A DNA stretch of 5,677 bases from Candidatus Rokuibacteriota bacterium (GTDB lineage Bacteria > Methylomirabilota > Methylomirabilia > Rokubacteriales > CSP1-6), in NCBI GenBank assembly GCA_016206385.1, contig JACQRS010000398.1, positions 1 through 5,677 of the forward strand. The letters run 5' to 3'. This document shows positions 1 through 5,487 of the stretch, one piece after another. Position 1 is the first letter of the stretch; every line of letters starts with the position of its first letter. The translations under genes were made by a program, and so were the position numbers. The notes under the pieces are model-generated. The model searched no databases and was not told where the DNA came from. It saw only the letters and a program-made list of their open reading frames with translations.

Positions 1-494
1 GCATAAATCAGCTTGCCGAGCATGGTGTAGCTGGCGATGGTCCATGCCAGCTCGATGATCTCGGGCTCGGAGTAGTGCTGCCTGAGACCCTCCCAGACGC
101 TGGCAGGAATCGTCCGGTGGTCCCGGTAGAACGCTTCGGTGAAGCATAGGACCGCCTTCTCGGCTGGGCTGAAGTTCGCACTCTCGAAGTCATCCACGCG
201 GGCCAGCTCGGCTTCGGTCGTGACACGCCTTGCCAAGGCGTAGCGCGTGGATTGTCAGTAATGGCACTCGTTCAGGTTTGCGATACGGATCCGGGCCAGC
301 TCCTTGACCCGGACGGGCACGCGTCCCTTGTTGACCAAGGGGCCATAGAATTCGAGAAACCGCTTGAAGAAGTCTGGCATCTGGCCGAAGACACGGTGCA
401 TGTTGACGTCCCCGCCCTGAGCCTGCCACCGCTCGGTTGCCTCGCGAAGCGCGGGATCCAGCTCCTCGAGCTCCAGCATCCGCGTTATGGGCAT
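1..494 (-). CDS. AhpD/carboxymuconolactone decarboxylase-family selenoprotein, UGA read as Sec (partial, C-terminus off window)
   Basis: Alkylhydroperoxidase-like (AhpD/CMD superfamily) protein, predicted cytosolic thiol/selenol oxidoreductase; true substrate unknown. It starts at ATG 492-494 behind GGGAGG (501-506, 6 nt spacing). Residues 1-79 end in ELARIRIANLNECHY, the classic stretch before the CxxC motif. Next comes an in-frame TGA (255-257), then 84 further codons without a stop, including QSTRYALARR, FSPAEKAVLCFTEAFY and EPEIIELAWTIASYTMLGKL, which match the family's C-terminal half. Cys77-His-Tyr-Sec80 therefore replaces CxxC. Glu65 lies 12 residues before Cys77, as Glu118 does before Cys130 in mycobacterial AhpD; position 84, where AhpD has His137, is Arg. 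A SECIS-like hairpin follows the UGA. The gene lies 57 nt after thiG on the same strand with no visible terminator between, so cotranscription with thiSG is likely. AhpD-like selenoproteins are known from metagenomic surveys. Alternatives: a TGC-to-TGA nonsense mutation or a sequencing error. The family is near certain; Sec is strongly supported but unproven. Confidence 0.87.
219..254 (-). promoter_or_regulatory. Candidate bacterial SECIS element just downstream of the Sec UGA
   Basis: On the minus strand, 13 nt after the UGA, ACGCCTT (235-241) pairs perfectly with AAGGCGT (225-231) around the 3-nt loop GGC (232-234). The apical loop starts 21 nt after the UGA and begins with two Gs. Known bacterial SECIS elements lie in the coding region right after the UGA, with the loop roughly 16-37 nt away and a G in its first two positions, so the geometry fits. 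A U-G wobble and a few further pairs (8-9 with 35-36 and 11 with 33, counted from the UGA) extend the stem with mismatches. I do not see a clear counterpart of the bulged U of E. coli fdhF. SelB recognition is inferred. Confidence 0.72.
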
Positions 495-500
495 CGTTGT

Positions 501-506
501 CCTCCC
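501..506 (-). promoter_or_regulatory. Ribosome binding site of the selenoprotein gene
   Basis: GGGAGG on the minus strand, 6 nt before ATG 492-494. It fixes the start at this codon rather than the later in-frame ATG (Met6). The 57-nt thiG-to-ATG gap (495-551) holds this site and no hairpin with a U-tract, so read-through from thiG is expected. Confidence 0.8.
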
Positions 507-551
507 GCGTCAGATTTCCAATCGTGACGAAGCTCGGGCGCTCCGCACGCC

Positions 552-1340
552 TCACGAGGTCGGCCCCCACTCGGGGATGCCTTCGATCGGCGAGGAGGCG
601 GTGGCGTAGAGCTTCTTCGGGATCCGGCCCGCCTTGAACGCGAGCCGCCCCGACTCGACGGCCAGCTTCATCGCGCGCGCCATGGCCACGGGGTCCTTGG
701 CGCCGGCGATGGCGGTGTTCATGAGCACGCCGTCGCAGCCGAGCTCCATGGCGACCGTGGCGTCGGAGGCGGTGCCGACGCCAGCGTCGACGATCACCGG
801 GGCGGTGACGGTCTCCAGGATGATCTTGACGTTGTACGGGTTGCGGATCCCGAGGCCGGACCCGATCGGGGCGCCGAGGGGCATCACGGCAGAGGCCCCG
901 GAGTCCTCGAGCTTCTTCGCCAGCACGGGGTCATCGTTGGTGTACGGCAGGACGACGAACCCCTCGCGGGCGAGGATCTTCGTGGCCTCGAGCAGCCCCT
1001 GGACGTCGGGAAAGAGCGTGCGGGCGTCGCCGATCACCTCCAGCTTCACCATCTCGCCGAGCCCCGCCTCACGCGCCAGGTAGGCCGTGCGCACCGCCTC
1101 ATCAGCGGTGTAGCAGCCTGCGGTATTGGGCAGGAGCGTGTACCGCGCGGGATCGATGTAGTCGAGCAGCGACTCCCCTTTCCCCGGCAGGCTGATCCGC
1201 CGGACCGCCACGGTCACGATCTGGGCTCCCGAGGCTTCGATGGCCTCCCGCATGATCTCGAAGGACGGATACTTGCCCGTCCCCACGATCAGCCTGGACT
1301 GGAACTCCTTGCCTCCCACGACCAGCGGCGTATCGTTCAT
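552..1340 (-). CDS. thiG: Thiazole synthase ThiG
   Basis: ThiG builds the thiazole phosphate moiety of thiamin from 1-deoxy-D-xylulose 5-phosphate, dehydroglycine and sulfur carried as ThiS thiocarboxylate. The 262-residue product has normal family length and a (beta/alpha)8 barrel. Visible signatures are the N-terminal FQSRLIVGTGKY, LPNTAGCYTADEAVRTA (about 70-86), VKLEVIGD with Lys99 as the likely Schiff-base lysine (aligning with Lys96 of B. subtilis ThiG) and Glu101, PYTNDDPVLAKKLED (132-146), MPLGAPIGSGLG (153-164), and PVIVDAGVGTASDA with Asp185, then GCDGVLMNTAIAGAKDP. ATG 1338-1340 is only 3 nt after the thiS stop, and its ribosome site (GGGGGGA) lies inside the last thiS codons, so the two are translationally coupled. 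It ends in TGA, showing that UGA is a normal stop in this genome. No thiF, thiO or thiE is visible here. Confidence 0.97.
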   Translation of the reverse strand: MNDTPLVVGGKEFQSRLIVGTGKYPSFEIMREAIEASGAQIVTVAVRRISLPGKGESLLDYIDPARYTLLPNTAGCYTADEAVRTAYLAREAGLGEMVKLEVIGDARTLFPDVQGLLEATKILAREGFVVLPYTNDDPVLAKKLEDSGASAVMPLGAPIGSGLGIRNPYNVKIILETVTAPVIVDAGVGTASDATVAMELGCDGVLMNTAIAGAKDPVAMARAMKLAVESGRLAFKAGRIPKKLYATASSPIEGIPEWGPTS

Positions 1341-1343
1341 CGC

Positions 1344-1544
1344 CTATCCCCCCTGCATCGGGTGGACAATCTCCACCCGATCCCCCTCGCGAAGCACGGT
1401 CTTCGCGTGCGAATGCTTTGGAAGAACCTCGCGGTTCAGGGCCACGGCGGTGTAGTCCCGTCGGACCTCGAGCTGGCTCAGCAGCCCTTCGATCGTGATC
1501 GCGTCGGCCACCTCCATGGCCTTGCCGTTCACCGTGATCTTCAC
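1344..1544 (-). CDS. thiS: Sulfur carrier protein ThiS
   Basis: ThiS is a small ubiquitin-fold sulfur carrier. Its C-terminal glycine is adenylated and converted to a thiocarboxylate, which delivers sulfur to ThiG. The product has 66 residues, starts VKITVNGKAMEV and ends HPMQGG, with the diagnostic Gly-Gly terminus; VALNREVLPK and LREGDRVEIV are family-typical. I chose GTG 1542-1544 because the family begins M-K-I-x-V-N-G and a GGAGG sits 4 nt upstream (1549-1553). A longer in-frame reading from ATG 1593-1595 would translate straight through the intrinsic terminator and the aptamer's edge, so it is rejected. It is the first gene of the TPP-controlled transcript, followed by thiG after 3 nt. 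Its stop codon is TAG. Confidence 0.94.
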   Translation of the reverse strand: MKITVNGKAMEVADAITIEGLLSQLEVRRDYTAVALNREVLPKHSHAKTVLREGDRVEIVHPMQGG

Positions 1545-1548
1545 CTGA

Positions 1549-1553
1549 CCTCC
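1549..1553 (-). promoter_or_regulatory. Ribosome binding site of thiS (decides the GTG start)
   Basis: GGAGG on the minus strand, 4 nt before GTG 1542-1544 and 7 nt after the terminator's U-tract. The spacing is short but usable. Its place beyond the terminator means only read-through transcripts carry it. Confidence 0.75.
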
Positions 1554-1560
1554 GGAAACG

Positions 1561-1585
1561 AAAAAACCGCACCCGTGGGTGCGGT
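1561..1585 (-). terminator. Intrinsic terminator of the TPP riboswitch expression platform
   Basis: On the minus strand ACCGCACCC (1577-1585) is followed by AC and the exact complement GGGTGCGGT (1566-1574), then a run of T to 1561 (TTTTTT). This is a 9-bp GC-rich stem (7-8 bp with a realistic loop) plus U-tract, an ideal rho-independent terminator. It lies between the aptamer's 3' end (1605) and the thiS start, so it most likely attenuates transcription when TPP is bound. Confidence 0.92.
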
Positions 1586-1604
1586 CATCACTCATCGCTG
1601 GACC

Positions 1605-1695
1605 TCGCCGCGTTCCCTTCGCTGGGATTATCCAGATCAGGTTCGAGGGGTCCCGGGCCGCACCCGGTTCTCAGGGCAACCTCCCCCCGCGACGA
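1605..1695 (-). ncRNA. TPP riboswitch aptamer (THI element)
   Basis: The minus strand carries the conserved THI-box core: CTGAGA (1669-1674) and, at 1613-1642, ACCTGATCTGGATAAT running into CCCAGCG and AGGGAA. P1 can form between TCGTCGC (1689-1695) and GCGGCGA (1605-1611), 7 bp with one G-U. GGGG near 1681-1687 and ACCCC near 1647-1651 give P2. A hairpin CCGGG (1663-1667) / CCCGG (1653-1657) with loop TGCGG stands between CTGAGA and ACCCC as a variable stem. The aptamer binds thiamin pyrophosphate. The downstream terminator and thiSG genes show an off-switch for thiamin synthesis. Confidence 0.96.
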
Positions 1696-1702
1696 CGACC
1701 GT

Positions 1703-1708
1703 ATTATA
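1703..1708 (-). promoter_or_regulatory. Promoter -10 box of the thi operon
   Basis: A perfect TATAAT on the minus strand, about 7 nt before the 5' strand of riboswitch P1 (1695), so transcription should begin near 1696-1697, right at the aptamer. I see no convincing -35 hexamer at 16-19 bp spacing (the region is GC-rich, e.g. GGCCCG) and no extended TGn motif. The box overlaps the TAA stop codon (1704-1706) of the upstream gene. Confidence 0.7.
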
Positions 1709-3773
1709 CCTCGCCCGAAAGCTGGCGGGCCAGCACCTCCGCGTCCGTGGCCGGCACCTGGCAAACGTAGCGCCGGCAGACATAAGCGGTGGCCTCCCCC
1801 TGGATGGCCGACCGGGACTCGAGCAACGGGATGCCCCGAGCCGCTGCGGGATCGCCTTCTTGGCAACCGGTGACGACCCGGTTAGGCAGATAGCGGCCGA
1901 ACAGCTCACGGAGCAGGCTGTCCAGGCCGTCGCCGCCGCGGGGCCAGATCAGCGCCACTTCAACGACCGGGCCCAGGTGGAAGTCCAGCCCCGAGAGCCA
2001 CCGGCCGAAGCCCGAGGGGTAGCGGCCCACCAGGTCTGCCATGGGGCGGAGGGCCTGTACCGCCAGCCGCTCGTAGGCCTCCTCTCCGGTGAGGATCGCG
2101 AGCCTGAAGAGCAGCTCCACCGCCACCGAGCTGCCACAGGGGACGGCGTTGTCGAAGAGGTTCCGCGGGCGCACCACGAGCCGCTCGTGATCCACACCGG
2201 TGTCAAAGAACCCCTCCCGCTCCTGATCCCAGAAGAGCCGGAGCATGTCATCAGCCAGACGGCGCACCTCGCCGAGCCATCGGGCGTCGAACGTCGCCTC
2301 GTAGACCGCCAGGAGCGCGTCGGCGAGCATCGCATAGTCTTCGAGATACCCGAGGAGCTTGGCCTCGCCGTCCCGCCAGCTCCTGAGCAACCGCCCGTCC
2401 TTCTGCATCGCCGACAGGATGAACTCCGCATTCCTCACCGCCGCCCGGGTGTAGTCGGAGCGGCCGAGGGACCGGCCAGCCTCGGCGAAGGCACGGCAGG
2501 CCAGGCCGTTCCAGGCCACGAGCACCTTGTCGTCCCTGCCGGGATGGACCCGACGCTCCCGGGCCGCGTAGAGCTGTTGACGGGCACGCGAGATCAACCC
2601 GCCCAGGTCGGCCTCAGAGATGCCGAGCTGAGCCGCCACCTCGGTGGGCTCCCGGGGAACACAGAGAATGCTGCGCCCCTCGAAGTTCGGCCCATCGTCC
2701 ACGCCCCAGTAGGGAAGCGCGGCCCGCGCCTCCTCGCCCGTGCCGAGGACCTCGCGCATCTCCTGAGGGGTCCAGAGGAAGAACTTTCCCTCCTCTCCTT
2801 CGGAGTCCGCGTCCTGGGCGGAGTAGAAGCCACCGTCCGGGTGCGTCATCTCCCGGAAGATGTAGTCGAGGGTCTCCTCGGCGATCCGCCGGTACTCCGG
2901 GTCTCCGGTGGCGAGCCACGTGTGGAGATAGAGGCGGGCGAGCTGGCCGTTGTCGTAGAGCATCTTCTCGAAGTGCGGCACCAGCCATTGCGCGTCGACG
3001 GAGTAGCGATGGAAGCCGCCCCCGAGCTGATCGTACATCCCGCCCCGCGCCATCCGCGTCAGGGTGTGGGTGAGCATCTGGTGAGCCCGGGGGTTACCGC
3101 TACGCTTCCGGAAGCGCAGGATGAGCTCCCAGATCATCGGCTGGGGAAACTTGGGCGCGTGCCCGAGGCCGCCATCCCGGTCGTCGAACTCGGAGGAGAG
3201 GTGCTGGAAGGCCGAGAAGAGAATCTCCTCCGTCAGCAGGGCCAGCGATCCCCCGAGTCGCTCGCTCTGCCGCATCTGCTCGACGAGCCGACGCCCGGCC
3301 TCCATCACCTCGCCCTTCTTGTTCCGGTAGGCATCGGCAACCGCCCGGAGCAAGCGGGGAAAGGCCGGGAGCCCATGACGGTCCACGGGCGGGAAGTACG
3401 TCCCGCCGTAAAGCGGGACTCCATCGGCTGTCAAGAAGACCGTCATCGGCCAGCCGCCATGCCCGGTCATGGACTGGACCGCCTGCATGTAGATCTGGTC
3501 CACGTCCGGCCGCTCCTCCCGGTCCACCTTGATGTTGACGAACAGCTCGTTCATGAGCCGGGCGATCTCCGGATCCTCGAAGGACTCACGCTCCATCACG
3601 TGGCACCAGTGGCAGGCCGAGTACCCGACAGAGAGCAGGACGGGCTTGTCCTCCGCCTTCGCCTTCTCAAAGGCCTCCGGTCCCCACGGGAACCAGTCCA
3701 CGGGATTGTGGGCATGCTGGAGGAGGTAGGGGCTCGTCTCCTTGGCCAGGCGGTTCGTGTGCCGGGTGGTCAT
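1704..3773 (-). CDS. Thioredoxin domain-containing protein, YyaL/SSP411 (DUF255) family
   Basis: A bacterial relative of spermatogenesis-associated protein 20 (SSP411) and YyaL; the biochemical function is not established. The 689 residues match the usual family length. The N-terminal thioredoxin-like domain (about 1-165) opens with NRLAKETSPYLLQHAHNPVDW. It contains the redox motif Cys54-His-Trp-Cys57, the conserved NIKVDREERPDVD (80-92) and GGWPM with the cis-Pro loop (Pro109), then GGTYFPP. From about residue 170 an (alpha/alpha)6-barrel region resembles glycosidase or epimerase folds, with the family hallmarks HAPKFP (205-210), GGMYDQLGGGFHRYSVD (244-260) and PHFEKMLYDN (266-275). No signal peptide is visible. 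I chose ATG 3771-3773, 16 nt after the ygfZ stop, because the conserved N-terminus begins just there. A TTG at 3804-3806 would add 11 unconserved residues overlapping ygfZ; neither start has a strong ribosome site. Probably cotranscribed with ygfZ. Confidence 0.93.
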   Translation of the reverse strand: MTTRHTNRLAKETSPYLLQHAHNPVDWFPWGPEAFEKAKAEDKPVLLSVGYSACHWCHVMERESFEDPEIARLMNELFVNIKVDREERPDVDQIYMQAVQSMTGHGGWPMTVFLTADGVPLYGGTYFPPVDRHGLPAFPRLLRAVADAYRNKKGEVMEAGRRLVEQMRQSERLGGSLALLTEEILFSAFQHLSSEFDDRDGGLGHAPKFPQPMIWELILRFRKRSGNPRAHQMLTHTLTRMARGGMYDQLGGGFHRYSVDAQWLVPHFEKMLYDNGQLARLYLHTWLATGDPEYRRIAEETLDYIFREMTHPDGGFYSAQDADSEGEEGKFFLWTPQEMREVLGTGEEARAALPYWGVDDGPNFEGRSILCVPREPTEVAAQLGISEADLGGLISRARQQLYAARERRVHPGRDDKVLVAWNGLACRAFAEAGRSLGRSDYTRAAVRNAEFILSAMQKDGRLLRSWRDGEAKLLGYLEDYAMLADALLAVYEATFDARWLGEVRRLADDMLRLFWDQEREGFFDTGVDHERLVVRPRNLFDNAVPCGSSVAVELLFRLAILTGEEAYERLAVQALRPMADLVGRYPSGFGRWLSGLDFHLGPVVEVALIWPRGGDGLDSLLRELFGRYLPNRVVTGCQEGDPAAARGIPLLESRSAIQGEATAYVCRRYVCQVPATDAEVLARQLSGEV

Positions 3774-3789
3774 CGGAGCGCTCGAAGGC

Positions 3790-4875
3790 TCACGCGGAAG
3801 GGACAAAGGGAAGCGCCGTCACCCGAGCCGGGACCGTCCCCTCGTGGTGACGCACCATGACGGGCGTGCCGGGCTCAAGGTGCTCCCGCCGGAGGTAGGC
3901 CAGAGCGATGGGGCGTCCGAGCGTGAGGGAGTAGACCGCCGAGGTGACGCGCCCGATCTCCCCGCCCTCGGCGAACACAGCGGCGCCGTGATCGGGCACC
4001 TCAGTCGAGTCAAGCGTGATGCCGGTGAGGAGGCGGTTGACATGGCCACGGTACTTGATCCGCGCCACGATCTCCTGGCCGATGTAGCAACCCTTGGTGT
4101 AGCTCACCAGGTGCTCGAGCGGCGCCTCCATGAGGAGGGTGCTGTCATCCACATCGTGGCCGAAGCACGGAACGCCGGCCTCGACCCGGAGCACGGTGAG
4201 AGCCGAGCCCCCGACAGGCCTGAGCCCGTGGGGCCTGCCCGTCTGGAGGAGCCTACGCCAGACCTCAGCGGCGAGCTCGCACGCCACCCAGACGTGGTAG
4301 CCCGGGACACCAAGCTCGTCCACGCGGCAGACGCGCGCCGAAGCGTTCACCACGGTCCGCTCGGCATGCCGATACGGCTCGAGCTCGAGTGGCGAGCCGC
4401 TCGCGTCGGCGAGGACCGCTGCCGCCTTGGGCCCGTGAAGCGCGAAGAGCGCGAAGGCCTCGGTGACATCGGTGAACTCGACCTTCTCCGAGATCAGGAA
4501 CTTGTCCAGCGTCTGTAGCGTCTTCTCCGTCATTCCGGGCGGCAGCTCGAGGAGGAGGCGGTCCTCAAGCGCGAGGACCGTGAGGAGCGCCTGCACCTTG
4601 CCGTGAGCATCGAGGAATGCCGCGGGGCAGGCCTGGCCAGGGGTCAGCGCTTTGAGGTCGTTTGTGAGCATTCCCTGAAGAAAGCTCACCCGATCCCGTC
4701 CCGTGACCTCTACCTTCCCGACCAGGGATCGGTCAACGAGCCCAGCCGCCGCCCGGACCGCGCGGTGCTCGGCGGCCGGATCACCATAGTGGACAGGCAG
4801 GAGCCAGCCGCACGCCTCCTCGACGACCGCCCCGGCTGAGACATGAAGCTCGTGAAGCGTCAACGTGTTCGGCAT
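3790..4875 (-). CDS. ygfZ: YgfZ/GcvT-type folate-binding protein (tRNA-modifying/Fe-S cluster-related)
   Basis: YgfZ proteins resemble the T-protein of the glycine cleavage system, bind tetrahydrofolate and support assembly or repair of certain Fe-S enzymes, including the tRNA methylthiotransferase MiaB. The 361-residue product has the YgfZ signature KGCYIGQE (261-268) with the conserved Cys263, followed by IVARIKYRGHVNR. The N-terminal half has GLVDRSLVGKVEVTGRD and FLQGMLTNDLKAL (GcvT-like fold), and the C-terminus carries the small beta-barrel (RPIALAYLRRE, then PVMVRHHEG). The CxxGQE pattern and the length separate it from true GcvT aminomethyltransferase. I chose ATG 4873-4875 (MPNTLTLHELH) because a TTGACA/CACAAT promoter lies directly upstream. 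A reading extended to 5043 would include promoter sequence and non-homologous residues and overlap the divergent gene. There is no Shine-Dalgarno, consistent with a leaderless transcript. It ends in TGA, 16 nt before the next gene. Confidence 0.92.
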   Translation of the reverse strand: MPNTLTLHELHVSAGAVVEEACGWLLPVHYGDPAAEHRAVRAAAGLVDRSLVGKVEVTGRDRVSFLQGMLTNDLKALTPGQACPAAFLDAHGKVQALLTVLALEDRLLLELPPGMTEKTLQTLDKFLISEKVEFTDVTEAFALFALHGPKAAAVLADASGSPLELEPYRHAERTVVNASARVCRVDELGVPGYHVWVACELAAEVWRRLLQTGRPHGLRPVGGSALTVLRVEAGVPCFGHDVDDSTLLMEAPLEHLVSYTKGCYIGQEIVARIKYRGHVNRLLTGITLDSTEVPDHGAAVFAEGGEIGRVTSAVYSLTLGRPIALAYLRREHLEPGTPVMVRHHEGTVPARVTALPFVPSA

Positions 4876-4882
4876 CAACCGT

Positions 4883-4911
4883 ATTGTGGGGGCCACCCCG
4901 GACGATGTCAA
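4883..4911 (-). promoter_or_regulatory. Sigma70-type promoter of ygfZ, probably giving a leaderless mRNA
   Basis: On the minus strand TTGACA (4906-4911, perfect -35) is separated by exactly 17 bp from CACAAT (4883-4888; 4 of 6 matches to TATAAT). The ATG begins 7 nt after the -10 box, just where the start of transcription is expected, so the mRNA would begin at or beside the AUG. The missing Shine-Dalgarno fits. Confidence 0.65.
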
Positions 4912-4912
4912 C

Positions 4913-4941
4913 TTGCCAGGGGCGCTCCGCGCGCTCATGAT
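4913..4941 (+). promoter_or_regulatory. Putative promoter of the AMMECR1-mutY unit
   Basis: TTGCCA (4913-4918; 5 of 6 matches to TTGACA) stands 17 bp before CATGAT (4936-4941; 4 of 6 to TATAAT). The predicted start of transcription near 4948 leaves a leader of about 20 nt that holds the ribosome site. Its -35 box lies one base away from the -35 of the divergent ygfZ promoter. Confidence 0.5.
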
Positions 4942-4958
4942 AGAACGGTCAAATCGCC

Positions 4959-4964
4959 GGGGGA
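4959..4964 (+). promoter_or_regulatory. Ribosome binding site of the AMMECR1 gene
   Basis: GGGGGA, 4 nt before ATG 4969-4971. Together with the promoter at 4913-4941 it supports this start over an upstream in-frame ATG at 4843. Confidence 0.55.
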
Positions 4965-4968
4965 TGGG

Positions 4969-5487
4969 ATGGACACCAACGTCCTGGGGCTGGCGCGTCA
5001 AGCGGTGGAGCACTACGTCCACACCCACACCCTTTTGCCCCAACCCGATTCTCTCCCCGCCGAGCTGAGCAGCCCCCTCCCTGTCTTTGTGAGCCTCCGG
5101 GTCGGCGACACCCTCCGCGGATGCATCGGCACGCTGATGGCCACCAAACCCACGCTGGCCGAGGAGATCATCGCCAACGCCGTCGCCGCGGCTGTCAACG
5201 ATCCCCGTTTCCCGCCGGTGAGCGCGGCCGAACTCCCGACCCTCTCCTATGAGGTGGACATTGTGGACCCCCTCGAGCGCGTCCCCGGCGAAGAGGAGTT
5301 GGATCCGGCCCGGTACGGTGTCGTGGTGGAGCGCGACAACCGGCGGGGCGTCCTGCTGCCGGCCATCGAGGGGATCACCTCGACGAAGCAGCAGGTGGCC
5401 ATCGCGCGCATCAAAGCCGACATCGCTCCCGAGGAGCCGGTCACGCTGTACCGGTTCAGCGTGCGCCGGTTCAGGGAAGGCGCGTGA
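4969..5487 (+). CDS. AMMECR1 domain-containing protein (AmmeMemoRadiSam system protein A-like)
   Basis: A 172-residue single-domain AMMECR1 protein. The molecular function is unknown; in many prokaryotes the domain occurs with a Memo-family protein and a radical SAM enzyme (AmmeMemoRadiSam), but neither partner is in this window. Hallmarks are VSLRVGDTLRGCIGTL with the invariant LRGCIG at 49-54, then AAAVNDPRFPPVSAAELP (about 73-90), the YEVDIVDPLERVP beta-strand region (94-106), YGVVVERDNRRGVLLPAI (116-133) and TSTKQQVAIARIKADI near the C-terminus. No signal peptide or membrane segment is visible. I chose ATG 4969 because it has a G-rich ribosome site and lies after a plausible promoter; upstream in-frame sequence (from 4843) is antisense to the ygfZ start and not family-like. 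The stop TGA overlaps the GTG start of mutY (GTGA), indicating translational coupling. Confidence 0.94.
   Translation: MDTNVLGLARQAVEHYVHTHTLLPQPDSLPAELSSPLPVFVSLRVGDTLRGCIGTLMATKPTLAEEIIANAVAAAVNDPRFPPVSAAELPTLSYEVDIVDPLERVPGEEELDPARYGVVVERDNRRGVLLPAIEGITSTKQQVAIARIKADIAPEEPVTLYRFSVRRFREGA

Noticed and set aside
255..257. UGA reassigned to Trp or Gly genome-wide (codes 4 or 25)
   Set aside because: thiG, ygfZ and the AMMECR1 gene all end in TGA at their normal C-termini, and the GC-rich composition does not fit code-4 organisms.
255..494. A genuine 79-residue truncated protein ending at TGA 255-257
   Set aside because: The downstream 84 codons in the same frame continue the family's conserved sequence without any stop, and the UGA is at the exact redox position; a random nonsense mutation there together with a hairpin is less likely.
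190..570. 126-codon minus-strand open frame overlapping the selenoprotein start and thiG end
   Set aside because: Low-complexity Arg/Gly/Ala composition in another frame, overlapping thiG; the AhpD-like frame explains the region.
3774..3806. TTG start extending the thioredoxin-domain protein by 11 residues
   Set aside because: The extension overlaps the ygfZ stop and is not family-like; the conserved N-terminus starts right after ATG 3771-3773.
1362..3860. 832-codon open frame on the plus strand spanning the thi leader and the thioredoxin-domain gene
   Set aside because: It lies antisense to a protein with clear family motifs, crosses the riboswitch and has the Arg/His/Pro/Leu-rich composition of high-GC shadow frames.
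4376..4392. Palindromic GCTCGAGCTCGAG-like stretch inside ygfZ
   Set aside because: Explained by Glu/Leu-Glu codons (LELE) in GC-rich coding sequence; no sign of an operator or repeat family.
3742..4518. 258-codon plus-strand open frame antisense to ygfZ
   Set aside because: No recognisable motif; the opposite strand carries the YgfZ signature KGCYIGQE in good context.
4843..4968. Upstream ATG start of the AMMECR1 protein adding 42 residues
   Set aside because: This overlaps the ygfZ N-terminus in antisense and both promoters; ATG 4969 has a ribosome site and gives the normal family length.
4876..5043. Upstream extension of ygfZ by 56 residues
   Set aside because: It would translate both divergent promoters and part of the AMMECR1 gene in antisense; the sequence is not like YgfZ.
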